DNA of 64,000 nucleotides from Gordonia sp. KTR9 (GTDB lineage: Bacteria; Actinomycetota; Actinomycetes; Mycobacteriales; Mycobacteriaceae): positions 5,146,001 through 5,210,000 of the forward strand of contig NC_018581.1 in the NCBI RefSeq assembly GCF_000143885.2, read 5' to 3'. The notes below the pieces were generated by a model. That model was not told the origin of the DNA and made no database searches. It saw only the letters and a list, made by a program, of their open reading frames with translations. Numbering within the stretch: position 1 is the stretch's first letter; the number at the start of each line of letters is the position of its first letter. Both the position numbers and the translations under genes were made by a program. Positions 53,042-62,002 of this stretch are shown piece by piece.

Positions 53042-54957
53042 CCCGGCCCGGAGGTCCGCCGATGGCGGCCGGACCCGAATCCAAACCCCGTTCGTTCTGG
53101 CCTTCGGTCAAACGCGTTGTCGCACAACTGGCCTCCTATCGCATGCTGATGACCGTGACGCTGGCCTCGCTGGTGGGCTCGGTCGTGCTGATCGCGATCG
53201 CGCCCCGCGTGCTCGGTTACGCCACCGACCTCGTCTTCGACGGCGTCATCGGACGCACCCTGCCCGAGGGGCTCACCAAGGAACAGGCGGTCGCCGGCCT
53301 CCGCGAGAGCGGGGACGACACCTTCGCCGACATGGTCTCCTCGATGGACGTGACACCCGGCGTCGGAGTGGATTTCGGCGAAGTCGGCCGCGTGCTGCTC
53401 ATCACCCTGGCGCTCTACGTCGTCTCGTCACTGCTCGCGTGGCTGGCCGGCTACCTGCTGAACATCGTCGTCGTCGGCACCATCCGTCGGCTGCGCGACG
53501 ACGTCGAGGCCAAGGTCCATCGCCTGCCGCTACGCTACTACGACACCATGCCTCGCGGTGAGCTGCTGAGTCGGGTGACCAACGACCTCGACAATCTGTC
53601 ACAGAGCATGCAGCAGACCATCTCCCAGTTCGCCAACTCGGTGCTGACGGTGATCGCGCTGCTGATCATGATGATCTGGATCTCGCCGCTGCTTGCCCTG
53701 ATCGCCGTGGCCACGGTTCCGCTGGCGATCATCGCGACCGGCGTGATCGCCAAACGGTCGAAGCCGCACTTCTCGGCGCAGTGGTCCTCGACCGGCGCCC
53801 TCAACGCTCAGGTCGAGGAGGCCTTCACCGGCCACGAGCTGGTGACCGCCTTCGGCCGCCAGCGCGAGATCCAGACGACCTTCGACGAACGCAACCAGAA
53901 GCTGTACGAGTCCAGTTGGCGGGCGCAGTTCATCTCGGGCGTCATCATGCCGACGATCATGTTCCTGGGGAACCTGAACTACGTCGCGGTCGCGGTCGTC
54001 GGTGGGCTGCGCGTGGCGTCGGGATCGCTGAGTCTCGGTGAGGTGCAGGCGTTCATCCAGTACTCGCGCCAGTTCACCCAGCCGCTGACCCAGATCGGTT
54101 CGATGATCAACCTGATGCAGAGCGGCGTCGCATCCGCCGAGCGGATCTTCGACATCCTCGACGCCGACGAACAGTCGCCGGACGCCGCGAGCCCGAAGAC
54201 CCCGACCGACGACAAGGGACTCATCGAGTTCGACGACGTGTCCTTCCGCTATGTCGAGGACAAACCGCTCATCGAGAACCTCAGCCTGGTGGCCCGCCCC
54301 GGACACATGGTCGCGATCGTCGGTCCGACCGGCGCGGGCAAGACCACCCTGGTCAACCTGATCATGCGGTTCTACGACGTCGATTCGGGCGTCATCTGCG
54401 TGGACGGAGTCGACTCGACCCAGATGACCCGCGACGACCTACGCGAACGCACCGGCATGGTGTTGCAGGACTCGTGGCTCTTCGGCGGCACCATCTACGA
54501 AAACATCGCCTACGGCGACCCCACCGCCTCGCGGGAAGAAGTGCTCGACGCGGCCCGGATGAGTCACGTCCACCACTTCGTGCGGACCCTTCCCGACGGT
54601 TACGACACCGTCCTCGACGACGAGGGCGGCGGGGTGAGTGCCGGTGAGCGGCAGCTCATCACGATCGCGCGGGCGTTCCTCGCCCGTCCCACGATCCTGA
54701 TCCTCGACGAGGCGACCAGCTCCGTCGACACCCGCACCGAGCTGCTCATCCAGAAGGCGATGGCGAATCTGCGGTCGGACCGTACGAGTTTCGTCATCGC
54801 GCACCGGTTGTCCACGGTGCGCGACGCCGACGTCATCGTCGTCATGGAGGACGGTCACATCGTCGAGCAGGGCAGCCACGACGAACTGCTCGCCGCCCGC
54901 GGCGCGTACTGCCGGCTCTACGAGAGTCAGTTCACCGGAGCCATCGAGGCGACCTGA
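53038..54957 (+). CDS. ABC exporter half 2 (heterodimeric, active ATPase side)
   Basis: 639 residues. A 40-residue basic leader precedes six membrane helices and a nucleotide-binding domain with intact Walker A VGPTGAGKTT, Walker B ILILDEATSS (Glu present) and switch His in IAHRLSTV. The signature, however, is VSAGERQLI rather than LSGGQ. The active composite site is therefore half-2 Walker A/B with half-1 signature. It is coupled to half 1 by ATGA overlap. The insert after the first helix (about 60-105) is longer than usual and may be extracellular. Confidence 0.94.
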   Translation: MTRPGGPPMAAGPESKPRSFWPSVKRVVAQLASYRMLMTVTLASLVGSVVLIAIAPRVLGYATDLVFDGVIGRTLPEGLTKEQAVAGLRESGDDTFADMVSSMDVTPGVGVDFGEVGRVLLITLALYVVSSLLAWLAGYLLNIVVVGTIRRLRDDVEAKVHRLPLRYYDTMPRGELLSRVTNDLDNLSQSMQQTISQFANSVLTVIALLIMMIWISPLLALIAVATVPLAIIATGVIAKRSKPHFSAQWSSTGALNAQVEEAFTGHELVTAFGRQREIQTTFDERNQKLYESSWRAQFISGVIMPTIMFLGNLNYVAVAVVGGLRVASGSLSLGEVQAFIQYSRQFTQPLTQIGSMINLMQSGVASAERIFDILDADEQSPDAASPKTPTDDKGLIEFDDVSFRYVEDKPLIENLSLVARPGHMVAIVGPTGAGKTTLVNLIMRFYDVDSGVICVDGVDSTQMTRDDLRERTGMVLQDSWLFGGTIYENIAYGDPTASREEVLDAARMSHVHHFVRTLPDGYDTVLDDEGGGVSAGERQLITIARAFLARPTILILDEATSSVDTRTELLIQKAMANLRSDRTSFVIAHRLSTVRDADVIVVMEDGHIVEQGSHDELLAARGAYCRLYESQFTGAIEAT

Positions 54958-54969
54958 GCGACCCCCTCT

Positions 54970-55245
54970 GCTCCCTAATCCGAAAGAACCGCAAAACCAC
55001 TGCTCCCTGAGGTGCGAGGAGCGATAGCGACGAGCCACGAAGGGCCCAGTGAGACACGTCGCCAACCCTTCGTGGCTCGCTTCGCTCGCACCTCAGGGAG
55101 CAGTAAAGGCGTCCCCTCCGCTCCCTGAGGTGCGAGGAGCGTAAGCGACGAGCCCACCCCCGCTCCCTGAGGTGCGAGGAGCGTAAGCGACGCGCCCACC
55201 CCCGCTCCCTGAGGTGCGAGGAGCGTAAGCGACGAGCCTCGAAGG
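54970..55245. repeat. dispersed palindromic repeat region, copy B, with 42-bp tandem repeats
   Basis: An inverted repeat runs from about 55000 to 55114, with arms starting ACTGCTCCCTGAGGTGCGAG and containing GAGCCACGAAGGG and its complement. Three tandem units of exactly 42 bp follow at 55120, 55162 and 55204, each starting GCTCCCTGAGGTGCGAGGAG. ATCCGAAAGAACCGCA at about 54978 matches copy A at about 15260. The region lies between half 2 of the ABC exporter and a YdeI gene whose stop codon overlaps its edge. No gene of its own. Confidence 0.9.
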
Positions 55246-55246
55246 G

Positions 55247-55819
55247 TCACGAAGGTCGCTCGTTGCGCGCCGCGCGTTCGACGAGGCCGGCGATGCGTTT
55301 GGTTTTGGTCTCGGGTCGTTTCGCCAGGGCGATCTGCGACAGTCCGAACTTACGAGCGCTCGGCGGGAACGCATCCCAGTTGGCCCGGGCGGCGGGGTCG
55401 GCGTCGAGCGCGGCGGCCAGTTCGGGGGACTCGATCAGTGCCTCGGCGTCGTCGAACAGGGTCCAGAGGCCGCGGGCCTGGGCGTCGTCGATGACGGCCT
55501 GACCGGCGGGCTGGATGCGGCCGGCGGCCGCGAGGTCGGCGACGCGCGCCTTGTTGGACGCCGACCACCCGCTGTTGCGCCCGCGCCGGGTGAACCACAT
55601 GCCGCGGCGTTGTTCGTCGATGACACGGGTGTGACCGTCGATCCACCCCCAGCACAGCGCCTCGCGAACACACTCGTCGTAGTCGATCGGCTCCCGGCCC
55701 GAGCCCTTGCGCCAGAACACAAGCCACACTCCGGGCGACGTCTCGTGATTGTCGCGCAACCACTCTCGCCACGCATCGACGGTCTCGACGGTGAGCTTCG
55801 GGGCATCGGGATCGGCCAT
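55247..55819 (-). CDS. YdeI/OmpD-associated family protein
   Basis: 190 residues. Signature blocks are AWREWLRDNHETSPGVWLVF, YDECVREALCWGWIDGHTRV and MWFTRRGRNSGWSASNKARV, followed by a C-terminal helical block with LSQIALAKRPETKTKRIA. The family is widespread and carries a role in bacteriocin protection in name only; no reaction is known. Its last codons and stop fall within the dispersed repeat sequence (CCTTCGTGA), which suggests the repeat inserted at or remade the 3' end. The 46-bp gap upstream of its start is divergent from the next gene. Confidence 0.88.
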   Translation of the reverse strand: MADPDAPKLTVETVDAWREWLRDNHETSPGVWLVFWRKGSGREPIDYDECVREALCWGWIDGHTRVIDEQRRGMWFTRRGRNSGWSASNKARVADLAAAGRIQPAGQAVIDDAQARGLWTLFDDAEALIESPELAAALDADPAARANWDAFPPSARKFGLSQIALAKRPETKTKRIAGLVERAARNERPS

Positions 55820-55865
55820 TCGTCAACCCTAATGACCTACGTCCAGGTCTCGGTACAGTTGAGCC

Positions 55866-56564
55866 GTGAACGAGATCGTCAACTTTGCCACGGACAACTG
55901 GTGGCTGATCTTCCCGATCGGCGCGGTCGTCGGCGGGTGGGCGGGTTCGATCGGCAAGTACAACGAGAAGCGGCGCAGGGACAAGATCGAGCTCGCTCGG
56001 ATCAAGGCCACCGCACAGTCCGAGCAGCTCAAGCTCACGACGACCTCGGCCGATCAGCTGCGCAGGGTGCTCGGACAGCACGACGCACTCAACGAGAAGT
56101 GGTTCGCCTACGAACTCGATCTCGCGACCCTGATCGAGTACCCGCTGATGACCGACATGCGCGAGCCGCTGACCCTCGCCTTCCACCGGGCCCGGGTGCG
56201 CGCGGACGACCTGCGACCCGATCCCGCCGCCGCGGACCTCTCCACGGCCGCGACATCGATGTCGCCGGCGGATTTCGCCGAGTACCGCGACGCGGTCGGC
56301 GACTACGCCGCCGCCTTCGACGCAGCCGAGCGAGAAGCACGGCGTCGCAAGCAGTCCGGCTTCTCCCCGGTCGAGCGCGAGGCACTCGACCGGGCGCGCA
56401 AACTGATCAACGTCGCCGCCGACGCCGGGGCCACGCCGGCCGAGCGGCAGGCCGCCTACAAGAAGGTCCGCGCCGAGCTCGACGGCATCATCGACGTTCC
56501 GCAGGTGGCGGCCGCACATCTCGAACAGCAGATCGCCGGGGCGCTCGAGCGCGGCTCGGATTGA
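55866..56564 (+). CDS. membrane-anchored coiled-coil protein, unknown function
   Basis: 232 residues. One N-terminal helix (WWLIFPIGAVVGGWAGSIGK) is followed by a charged stretch (KRRRDKIELARIKATAQSEQ) that should form a coiled coil facing the cytoplasm. The rest is helical and rich in Arg, Glu and Ala, as seen in a conserved actinobacterial group, but I cannot name a family. The GTG at 55866 is divergent from the YdeI gene and convergent with an SDR gene that ends 1 bp beyond its stop. Confidence 0.75.
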   Translation: MNEIVNFATDNWWLIFPIGAVVGGWAGSIGKYNEKRRRDKIELARIKATAQSEQLKLTTTSADQLRRVLGQHDALNEKWFAYELDLATLIEYPLMTDMREPLTLAFHRARVRADDLRPDPAAADLSTAATSMSPADFAEYRDAVGDYAAAFDAAEREARRRKQSGFSPVEREALDRARKLINVAADAGATPAERQAAYKKVRAELDGIIDVPQVAAAHLEQQIAGALERGSD

Positions 56565-57356
56565 TCAGAGATCCGGGATCGGAAGGTCGAGGTTGGGCGC
56601 GATGATGCCGCCGTCGACCTCCAGGATCTTGCCGGTGACGTAGGCGCCCGCCGGTGACGCCAGGTAGAGCGCGGCCGCGGCGATGTCCTCCGGATCGCCC
56701 AGCCGGTGCAGCGGCGTCGATGTCTCGACGGCGCTGCGCATCCCCTCGTCACCCGCGACGATCTCCAGCGCCGACGTCAGGATGGCGCCCGGCGCGATCC
56801 CGTTCACCCGGATCTTCGGATTCAGATCCATCGCCGCGATGCGGGTGTAGTGCGCGAGAGCGGCTTTCGCGGTGCCGTAGGCCGCGTAGGCACGCCCGGG
56901 CAGACGGCCGACCGCGGAGGTGATGTTGATGATCGAACCCTGACCGCTGGTCGCGAGGATCTGCTTGGCACCGGCGACGACGAGCGCGTGTGCATTACCG
57001 ACGTTGAAATCGAAGGCATCCCGCAGGTGCTTGGGACTCGTGTCGAACAGCGGCCGGGGCATCGCACCGCCGACATTGTTGACCACGGTGTCGAGTCGCC
57101 CGAACTCATCGACCGCGGTCTGCGCGAGCGCAGCCGCCGCATCGGGGTCGGCGAGGTCCACGGCGACGGTGTGGGCGCGCCGGCCCGCGGCACGGACCCG
57201 TTCGGCGACCTGTTCGAGGTCGGACTCGCTGCGGGCCGCGATCACCACATCGCCGCCGGCCTCGGCGAAGGCGACCGCGATCGCCGCCCCGAGCCCCCGG
57301 CTCGCGCCGGTCACGATGGCCACCTGGTCGTCTATCCGGAATCTGTCGAGAATCAC
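56565..57356 (-). CDS. SDR family oxidoreductase (Rv0927c-like)
   Basis: 263 residues. The cofactor motif [19 protein letters not shown] follows [19 protein letters not shown] replaces the usual NNAGG, the catalytic Ser is in [11 protein letters not shown], and YGTAKAA gives Tyr and Lys. The C-terminus [20 protein letters not shown] closely resembles mycobacterial Rv0927c. The substrate is unknown, but a KstR-like element about 32 bp before the start ties it to sterol or lipid use. The start is the GTG at 57356 (VILDRF); an in-frame start at 57383 would overlap the operator. Confidence 0.9.
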   Translation of the reverse strand: MILDRFRIDDQVAIVTGASRGLGAAIAVAFAEAGGDVVIAARSESDLEQVAERVRAAGRRAHTVAVDLADPDAAAALAQTAVDEFGRLDTVVNNVGGAMPRPLFDTSPKHLRDAFDFNVGNAHALVVAGAKQILATSGQGSIINITSAVGRLPGRAYAAYGTAKAALAHYTRIAAMDLNPKIRVNGIAPGAILTSALEIVAGDEGMRSAVETSTPLHRLGDPEDIAAAALYLASPAGAYVTGKILEVDGGIIAPNLDLPIPDL

Positions 57357-57387
57357 CCGTCGACCATGCCACGTCGAACCCAAAAAC

Positions 57388-57401
57388 GAGAACGTGTTCT
57401 A
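57388..57401. promoter_or_regulatory. KstR-like operator upstream of SDR gene
   Basis: Read on the minus strand the site is TAGAACACGTTCTC, which keeps the AACNNGTT core and the flanking T of the KstR consensus TNNAACNNGTTNNA, with one mismatch at the last base. The left arm is exactly that of the site at 23081. It is centred about 38 bp upstream of the SDR GTG. Confidence 0.65.
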
Positions 57402-57431
57402 GAAATCGGTCGCAACCGGCCGGTCGAGACC

Positions 57432-58343
57432 TCAGTAATCCCGTCCGACGGTGACCACGGACAGGAGATCCTCGTCCGCGGCGAACCTACGCAGATTCTC
57501 GGCGACCCACGGCGCGAGCTCACGCGTCAGTCCCGACGCCGGGTTGGCGACGTGCGGGGTGATGATCACGTTCGGCAGGGACCAGAGCGGATGGTCCTCG
57601 GCGGGCGGTTCCGGATCGGTCACATCGAGAGCAGCCCCGGCGATCTGACCGTCGGCCAACGCGCGGTACAGCGCTTCCTCGTCGACCAGGGGGCCGCGCG
57701 CGATGTTCACCACCCATGCGTGCGCGGGCAGCGCGGCCAGGCTGTCGGCGTTGATCATGTGCCGTGTCTCGGGCGTCGCCGGCGCGGCCAGCACGACGTG
57801 GTCGATCGTCGCCCAAAGGTCGACCAACTCGTCCGATCGGCGGACCTCGTGCGCGCCGGGGACCTCTCGGCCCGACCGGTTCACCGCGACGACGCGGGCA
57901 CCGCATGCCCGGAGGCGCGGAGCGAGAGATGCGCCGATCCCGCCGGCTCCGACGATGGCCACGGTGGAACCGTGCAGTGACCGGACCGCGGTGTCGATCC
58001 GCTCCTTGTCCCAGTGCCGGAGGACGGCGGTGTTGATCTGCCGAAGTCCCGCGAGGAGAAGCGCCAGCGCATGCTCGGCGACGTTCTCGGCATAGAAGCC
58101 CGACGCGTTGGTCCAGATGCGGCGGTCGTCGAGGATGTCGGCGGCCACGAAGTCCTCGATCCCCGCGGTCTTGAGGGCCACCCACTCGACCGTGTCGGGC
58201 AGCTCCGGAAAGTCCGACGGGGGTCCGATCCACACCAGCACCCGCGCGTCGTCCAGGCCGACGATCCGTCCGCCCGCACCCTCGATCGCCTCGACCAGGT
58301 GCTCGTCGCGCACGGGTTCGAGGGCCACCGCCACCGGGGTCAT
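57432..58343 (-). CDS. D-isomer-specific 2-hydroxyacid dehydrogenase
   Basis: 303 residues, shorter than most of the family at the N-terminus. The NAD fold is [20 protein letters not shown], the catalytic Arg is in [12 protein letters not shown], and the Glu-His pair is in [14 protein letters not shown] and [12 protein letters not shown]. This suggests NAD-linked reduction of a 2-keto acid; the substrate is unknown. The ATG overlaps the rnhA stop in an ATGA, so the gene is expressed with rnhA. Confidence 0.9.
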   Translation of the reverse strand: MTPVAVALEPVRDEHLVEAIEGAGGRIVGLDDARVLVWIGPPSDFPELPDTVEWVALKTAGIEDFVAADILDDRRIWTNASGFYAENVAEHALALLLAGLRQINTAVLRHWDKERIDTAVRSLHGSTVAIVGAGGIGASLAPRLRACGARVVAVNRSGREVPGAHEVRRSDELVDLWATIDHVVLAAPATPETRHMINADSLAALPAHAWVVNIARGPLVDEEALYRALADGQIAGAALDVTDPEPPAEDHPLWSLPNVIITPHVANPASGLTRELAPWVAENLRRFAADEDLLSVVTVGRDY

Positions 58344-58834
58344 CGGGCGACCGACCGGGCCGCGGTCGTCGCCAGTTCGTCGGCGATCTCGTTGAAGTGA
58401 TCGCCGGCATGCCCCTTCACCCAGCGCCACTCCACCTGATGCCGCTTCTCCTCCTCGACCAGACGGCGCCACAGATCCGCGTTCTTGACCGGCTTGCGGT
58501 CCTTGGTCTTCCAGCCGTTCGCCTGCCAGCCGTTGACCCACTTCATGATCCCGTTGCGGACGTACGTCGAGTCGGTGTAGATGACGACGTTCGACGGTCT
58601 GGTCAGTGCCGCGAGACCCTCGATGGCGGCCGTGAGTTCCATCTTGTTGTTCGTCGTATCGGGCTCGGAACCGGAGATCCGCTTCTCGGTGCCCTTGTAG
58701 CGGAGCACCGCACCCCATCCGCCCGGGCCCGGGTTGCCCAGGCAGGCACCGTCGGTCGAGATCTCGACGACGTCCGACCCCGCTCCCGGGTCTGCGGAGG
58801 AGCCGTCGGCTGTCGGGTTCGCAGAAGCTGTCAC
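58340..58834 (-). CDS. rnhA: ribonuclease HI
   Basis: 164 residues. The four metal-binding acidic residues are in [20 protein letters not shown] (Asp), [13 protein letters not shown] (Glu), [13 protein letters not shown] (Asp) and [10 protein letters not shown] (Asp, with the preceding KGHAGD loop); the substrate-handle [20 protein letters not shown] is present, so this is the E. coli type. It removes RNA from RNA-DNA hybrids. A GTG start at 58834 is chosen; no Met is nearer than residue 60. The 3' end overlaps the 2-hydroxyacid dehydrogenase gene. Confidence 0.95.
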   Translation of the reverse strand: MTASANPTADGSSADPGAGSDVVEISTDGACLGNPGPGGWGAVLRYKGTEKRISGSEPDTTNNKMELTAAIEGLAALTRPSNVVIYTDSTYVRNGIMKWVNGWQANGWKTKDRKPVKNADLWRRLVEEEKRHQVEWRWVKGHAGDHFNEIADELATTAARSVAR

Positions 58835-58947
58835 GCACGGAAGCCTACGGCAGGCGCGATGGCCGGCAGCACCCTCGTCGAGGGGGCAAACCGACGGCGT
58901 TCCCGACATCTCGGGCGCCGGGCACCAGTGGTGTCTAGGGTGGACCC

Positions 58948-59715
58948 ATGGCTGTGTGGGACCCGACACGCTATCTGCAATTCGCCGACGATCGCGCGCG
59001 GCCGTTTCTCGACCTCATCGCGCAGATCCCGACCAACCCGCTGTCGGTGGTCGACCTGGGTTGCGGACCGGGCCATCTGACCAAGCACCTGCGTGCACTC
59101 TGGCCGGCGGCCGAGATCCTGGGCATCGACGACTCGGCGGAGATGGTCGACCGGGCCATCCGCGACAACACCGACCCGCGCGCCAACTACGACGCCGTCG
59201 ACGTCTCGCAGTGGGCGCCGCACCGGCCGGTCGACCTGATGATCTCCAACGCGATGTTCCAGTGGGTCCCCGATCACCTCGGGGTGATCGACCGGCTGCT
59301 CGGTTATCTCACCGACGGCGGCGCGTTCGCGTTACAGGTCCCGAACAACACCGACTCGCCGACCCACGCGGCTCTCGCCGAGCTCGCCGTGACCGAACCG
59401 TATGTCGGGGCGTTCGGCGACCTACGCGGGCTGCCGCGTCTCGACGCCGAGGTGTACCTGGACTTCTTCGCCGAGCGCGGCTACCACGTCAACGCGTGGG
59501 AGACGACCTACTTCCACGTGCTCGACGGCCAGGATCCGGTGTTCGACTGGATGTCCGGAACGGGCGCCCGTCCCTACCTGCAGGCGCTCACCGACGACCT
59601 CCGGAAGCGCTTCATCGCCGACCTGAAGGAACGCTTCGCCGAGGCCTATCCGCGACGGGAGTGGGGCACCGTTCTGCCCTTCCGCCGCACGTTCGTCGTG
59701 GCCACTCACCGCTGA
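58948..59715 (+). CDS. tam: trans-aconitate 2-methyltransferase
   Basis: 255 residues. The N-terminal [20 protein letters not shown] is the Tam-specific start, and the SAM motif I is [30 protein letters not shown] and the C-terminal [16 protein letters not shown] are typical of the family. The enzyme methylates trans-aconitate, an inhibitor of aconitase, in the cytosol. It is divergent from rnhA with about 110 bp between; a clear promoter was not assigned. Confidence 0.94.
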   Translation: MAVWDPTRYLQFADDRARPFLDLIAQIPTNPLSVVDLGCGPGHLTKHLRALWPAAEILGIDDSAEMVDRAIRDNTDPRANYDAVDVSQWAPHRPVDLMISNAMFQWVPDHLGVIDRLLGYLTDGGAFALQVPNNTDSPTHAALAELAVTEPYVGAFGDLRGLPRLDAEVYLDFFAERGYHVNAWETTYFHVLDGQDPVFDWMSGTGARPYLQALTDDLRKRFIADLKERFAEAYPRREWGTVLPFRRTFVVATHR

Positions 59716-59896
59716 TCCTCGCGACCTCGTCCCCCCTCCGGAGAACAGCGCTCGCGTCGTTCATCGGAATCGGGGAACGACAATTCGGAGCGAGCCTCGA
59801 AGGGTCACGCACCGGCATCGGTTTGGCATCGGCGACGATGCCCCCTGCCACTTCTGCAACACTGACGCCACTGTCGTTTCCTCAGGGGGTACGTCC

Positions 59897-61198
59897 ATGC
59901 CTCGACGCAGCCGGACTCGTCTGCGCCCTGCCCACCATGTCCGACGCCGCGTCATCGCAACCATTGCCGCCGTCGGCCTGGCCGGCGGTCTGCTCGCTGC
60001 TGTGCCGGCACCGGCGCGAGCCGCGGTCTGCAACGTCACCGGCATCACCGGAGGAGACGTCGGGAGCACCGGAAGTTCGGGGTCCAGCGAGCTCGGGTGG
60101 GGCAGTCTCGACTTCGGCAGCTATCGGGCGGGCGGCAAGAAGCCACAGGGGCCGCTCCCGAAACTCACCGGTGCCAGCAAGGCCGTCTCGTGGGTGACCG
60201 GTCCGCGAAGTCCCGCTCGCACCGACACCCGTTTCGGTATCACCGCCACCGACGTCGGCGTGCCGTGGGACAACGGCTCCGGCCAGATACTGATGGCCTT
60301 CGGCGACACATGGGGCAAGTGCGCGGGCCAGATGGCCTGGAAGCACAACACGATGCTGCGTAGTGACGCGAACTCCGATCTGGCCAAGGGAATCCGATTC
60401 CCGAACGCCGTACCGGGATCGGTCCGGTCAGGTGCCTCGGTGTCATCGGCACATCCGACATGGGCACAACCCATGTTCAACGCGGTCGGGGTGCGCAACA
60501 TCGAGGTCGGTCGAATCCCCACCGGCGGGATCTCGGTCAACGGCACCCAGTTCGTCAGCTTCATGTCGATCCATCGTTGGCTCGGCCCCGGCCGGTGGAG
60601 CACGAATTACTCGGGAATCGCCCTGTCGCACAACAATGGTCAGACCTGGACCGTCGACAACAACACCCTCCGCTGGAACACCGACCTGACGATTCCCGGC
60701 GTTCCCCAGGTGGCGAGTGGCCACAACCGGTTTCAGATGGGCGCCTTCCTCCGAAGCGGTGAGTACATCTACCAATACGGCACGCCGAATGGGCGTTTCG
60801 GCTCGGCCCACGTGGCCCGGTTCCGTCCCGCCGACATCCTGAACCTCAACCGGTATCAGTACTTCCGGGGCGGCACGTCGTGGTCGTCGAATCCGGCCGA
60901 GGCCGCGCCGATCGTCGCCGGTCCGGTGGGCGAGATCTCGGTGGCCTACAACGCCTTTCTCGGCCGGTTCGTCATGCTGACCGAGCGCGCGGGGACGATC
61001 ATGATGCGCACGTCGCCGTCACCCGTGGGACCGTGGAGCGGAGAGCGAGTGCTCATCTCCCAGAGGCAGTCCAGCGGCCTGTACACGCCCTACATCCACC
61101 CTCGGTCGTCGGGAGAGGACCTCTACTTCGTCGTCTCGCGATGGGACGACTACAACGTCATGCTGGTGCGGACCGACCTGTCGAAGGTGCGTCCGTGA
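59897..61198 (+). CDS. secreted DUF4185 protein, GH183-type endo-D-arabinanase candidate
   Basis: 433 residues. A basic start and hydrophobic signal (RRVIATIAAVGLAGGLLAAV, APARA cleavage near residue 41) precede the DUF4185 domain, a five-bladed beta-propeller. Repeated blade signatures are ILMAFGDTWGK, GTQFVSFMSIHRWLGPGRW, GEYIYQYGTPNGRFG and DLYFVVSRWDDYNVML. Members of DUF4185 were shown to be endo-D-arabinofuranases (GH183) that cut arabinogalactan and lipoarabinomannan, so a role in cell-wall turnover is likely. The next gene starts inside its stop (GTGA). Confidence 0.9.
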   Translation: MPRRSRTRLRPAHHVRRRVIATIAAVGLAGGLLAAVPAPARAAVCNVTGITGGDVGSTGSSGSSELGWGSLDFGSYRAGGKKPQGPLPKLTGASKAVSWVTGPRSPARTDTRFGITATDVGVPWDNGSGQILMAFGDTWGKCAGQMAWKHNTMLRSDANSDLAKGIRFPNAVPGSVRSGASVSSAHPTWAQPMFNAVGVRNIEVGRIPTGGISVNGTQFVSFMSIHRWLGPGRWSTNYSGIALSHNNGQTWTVDNNTLRWNTDLTIPGVPQVASGHNRFQMGAFLRSGEYIYQYGTPNGRFGSAHVARFRPADILNLNRYQYFRGGTSWSSNPAEAAPIVAGPVGEISVAYNAFLGRFVMLTERAGTIMMRTSPSPVGPWSGERVLISQRQSSGLYTPYIHPRSSGEDLYFVVSRWDDYNVMLVRTDLSKVRP

Positions 61199-61722
61199 GC
61201 CGGCGCATCGTACTGATCCGCGCCGTCAACGTCGGCGGGGCGAAACTCCCGATGGCCGAATTGCGCCAGATCGCAACCGACCTCGGTGCCGATGAGGTCA
61301 CGACCTACATCGCGTCGGGCAATCTGATCTGTTCGCCACCTCCCGACCCGGACGAGTTCGACCGCGCTCTCGAGACCGCGATGGAGGAGCGCTACGGTTG
61401 GTTCCGCGAGGTCATCAGCCGCACGACCGACCAGGTCCGTGCCGCGCTGGACGCGCATCCGTTCGACATCGTCGACGACAAGTACTCCTACGTCTACTTC
61501 CTGACCGGCGAACCGGCGCCCGACAAGGTGACCGCCTTCGAGCGCAAGGACTTCGGCGAGGACGTCGTCCGGGTCATCGGGTCCGATCTGCACATCCGCT
61601 ACGCCGACGGGGCGGGCCGCTCGACGTTGACCGCGCCGGTCATCGCTCGCGGTCTGGGTGTGCAGGGAACCGGACGTAATCTGCGGACCGTCCGGAAGCT
61701 GCTGGAGCTGGCCGGCTCCTAG
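61195..61722 (+). CDS. DUF1697 family protein
   Basis: 175 residues. The family start RRIVLIRAVNVGGAKLPMAE is followed by YIASGNLICSPPPDPDEFDR and the ferredoxin-like second half (YFLTGEPAPDKVTAF). DUF1697 proteins are soluble, widely conserved and uncharacterised. The start is a GTG overlapping the stop of the DUF4185 gene (GTGA), so it is translationally coupled to an envelope glycosidase, an odd pairing that may be a local accident. Confidence 0.88.
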   Translation: MSRRIVLIRAVNVGGAKLPMAELRQIATDLGADEVTTYIASGNLICSPPPDPDEFDRALETAMEERYGWFREVISRTTDQVRAALDAHPFDIVDDKYSYVYFLTGEPAPDKVTAFERKDFGEDVVRVIGSDLHIRYADGAGRSTLTAPVIARGLGVQGTGRNLRTVRKLLELAGS

Positions 61723-61824
61723 CACCGACCAGGTGGCCCGTGCCCCGGCACGGGCGTAGCGTCGGTGGAGGCATCACGAGACAAACCAGACGAACCAGAC
61801 GTTCGCGTCGAGAGGAGTCCGGAC

Positions 61825-61998
61825 ATGAGTCAACCGGTCCCGCCGCCACCGCCACCGCCCGAGCCCATTCCTGCGCCGGAGCCCATCCCGGAGCCGCCAC
61901 CGGAACCGCCGATCCCCGTACCCACTCCGCCGCCGGCTCCCGACCCGCAGCCCGCACCCCCGCAGCCGGACCCGCCGCCTCGGCCCACGGTGATATGA
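61825..61998 (+). CDS. proline-rich micro-protein
   Basis: 57 residues, more than half proline, with a continuous PPEP/PIP pattern (MSQPVPPPPPPPEPIPAPEP, then PAPDPQPAPPQPDPPPRPTV). There is no hydrophobic helix, so it would be a soluble polyproline-II rod. GAGAGGAG precedes the ATG at a good distance, which argues that it is real. An upstream start at 61765 adds 20 residues but lacks a ribosome site. No family is recognised. Confidence 0.55.
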   Translation: MSQPVPPPPPPPEPIPAPEPIPEPPPEPPIPVPTPPPAPDPQPAPPQPDPPPRPTVI

Positions 61999-62002
61999 GC
62001 GG

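Noticed and set aside
55120-55245. CRISPR array at the three 42-bp units
   Set aside because: The units adjoin without spacers, so it is a simple tandem repeat.
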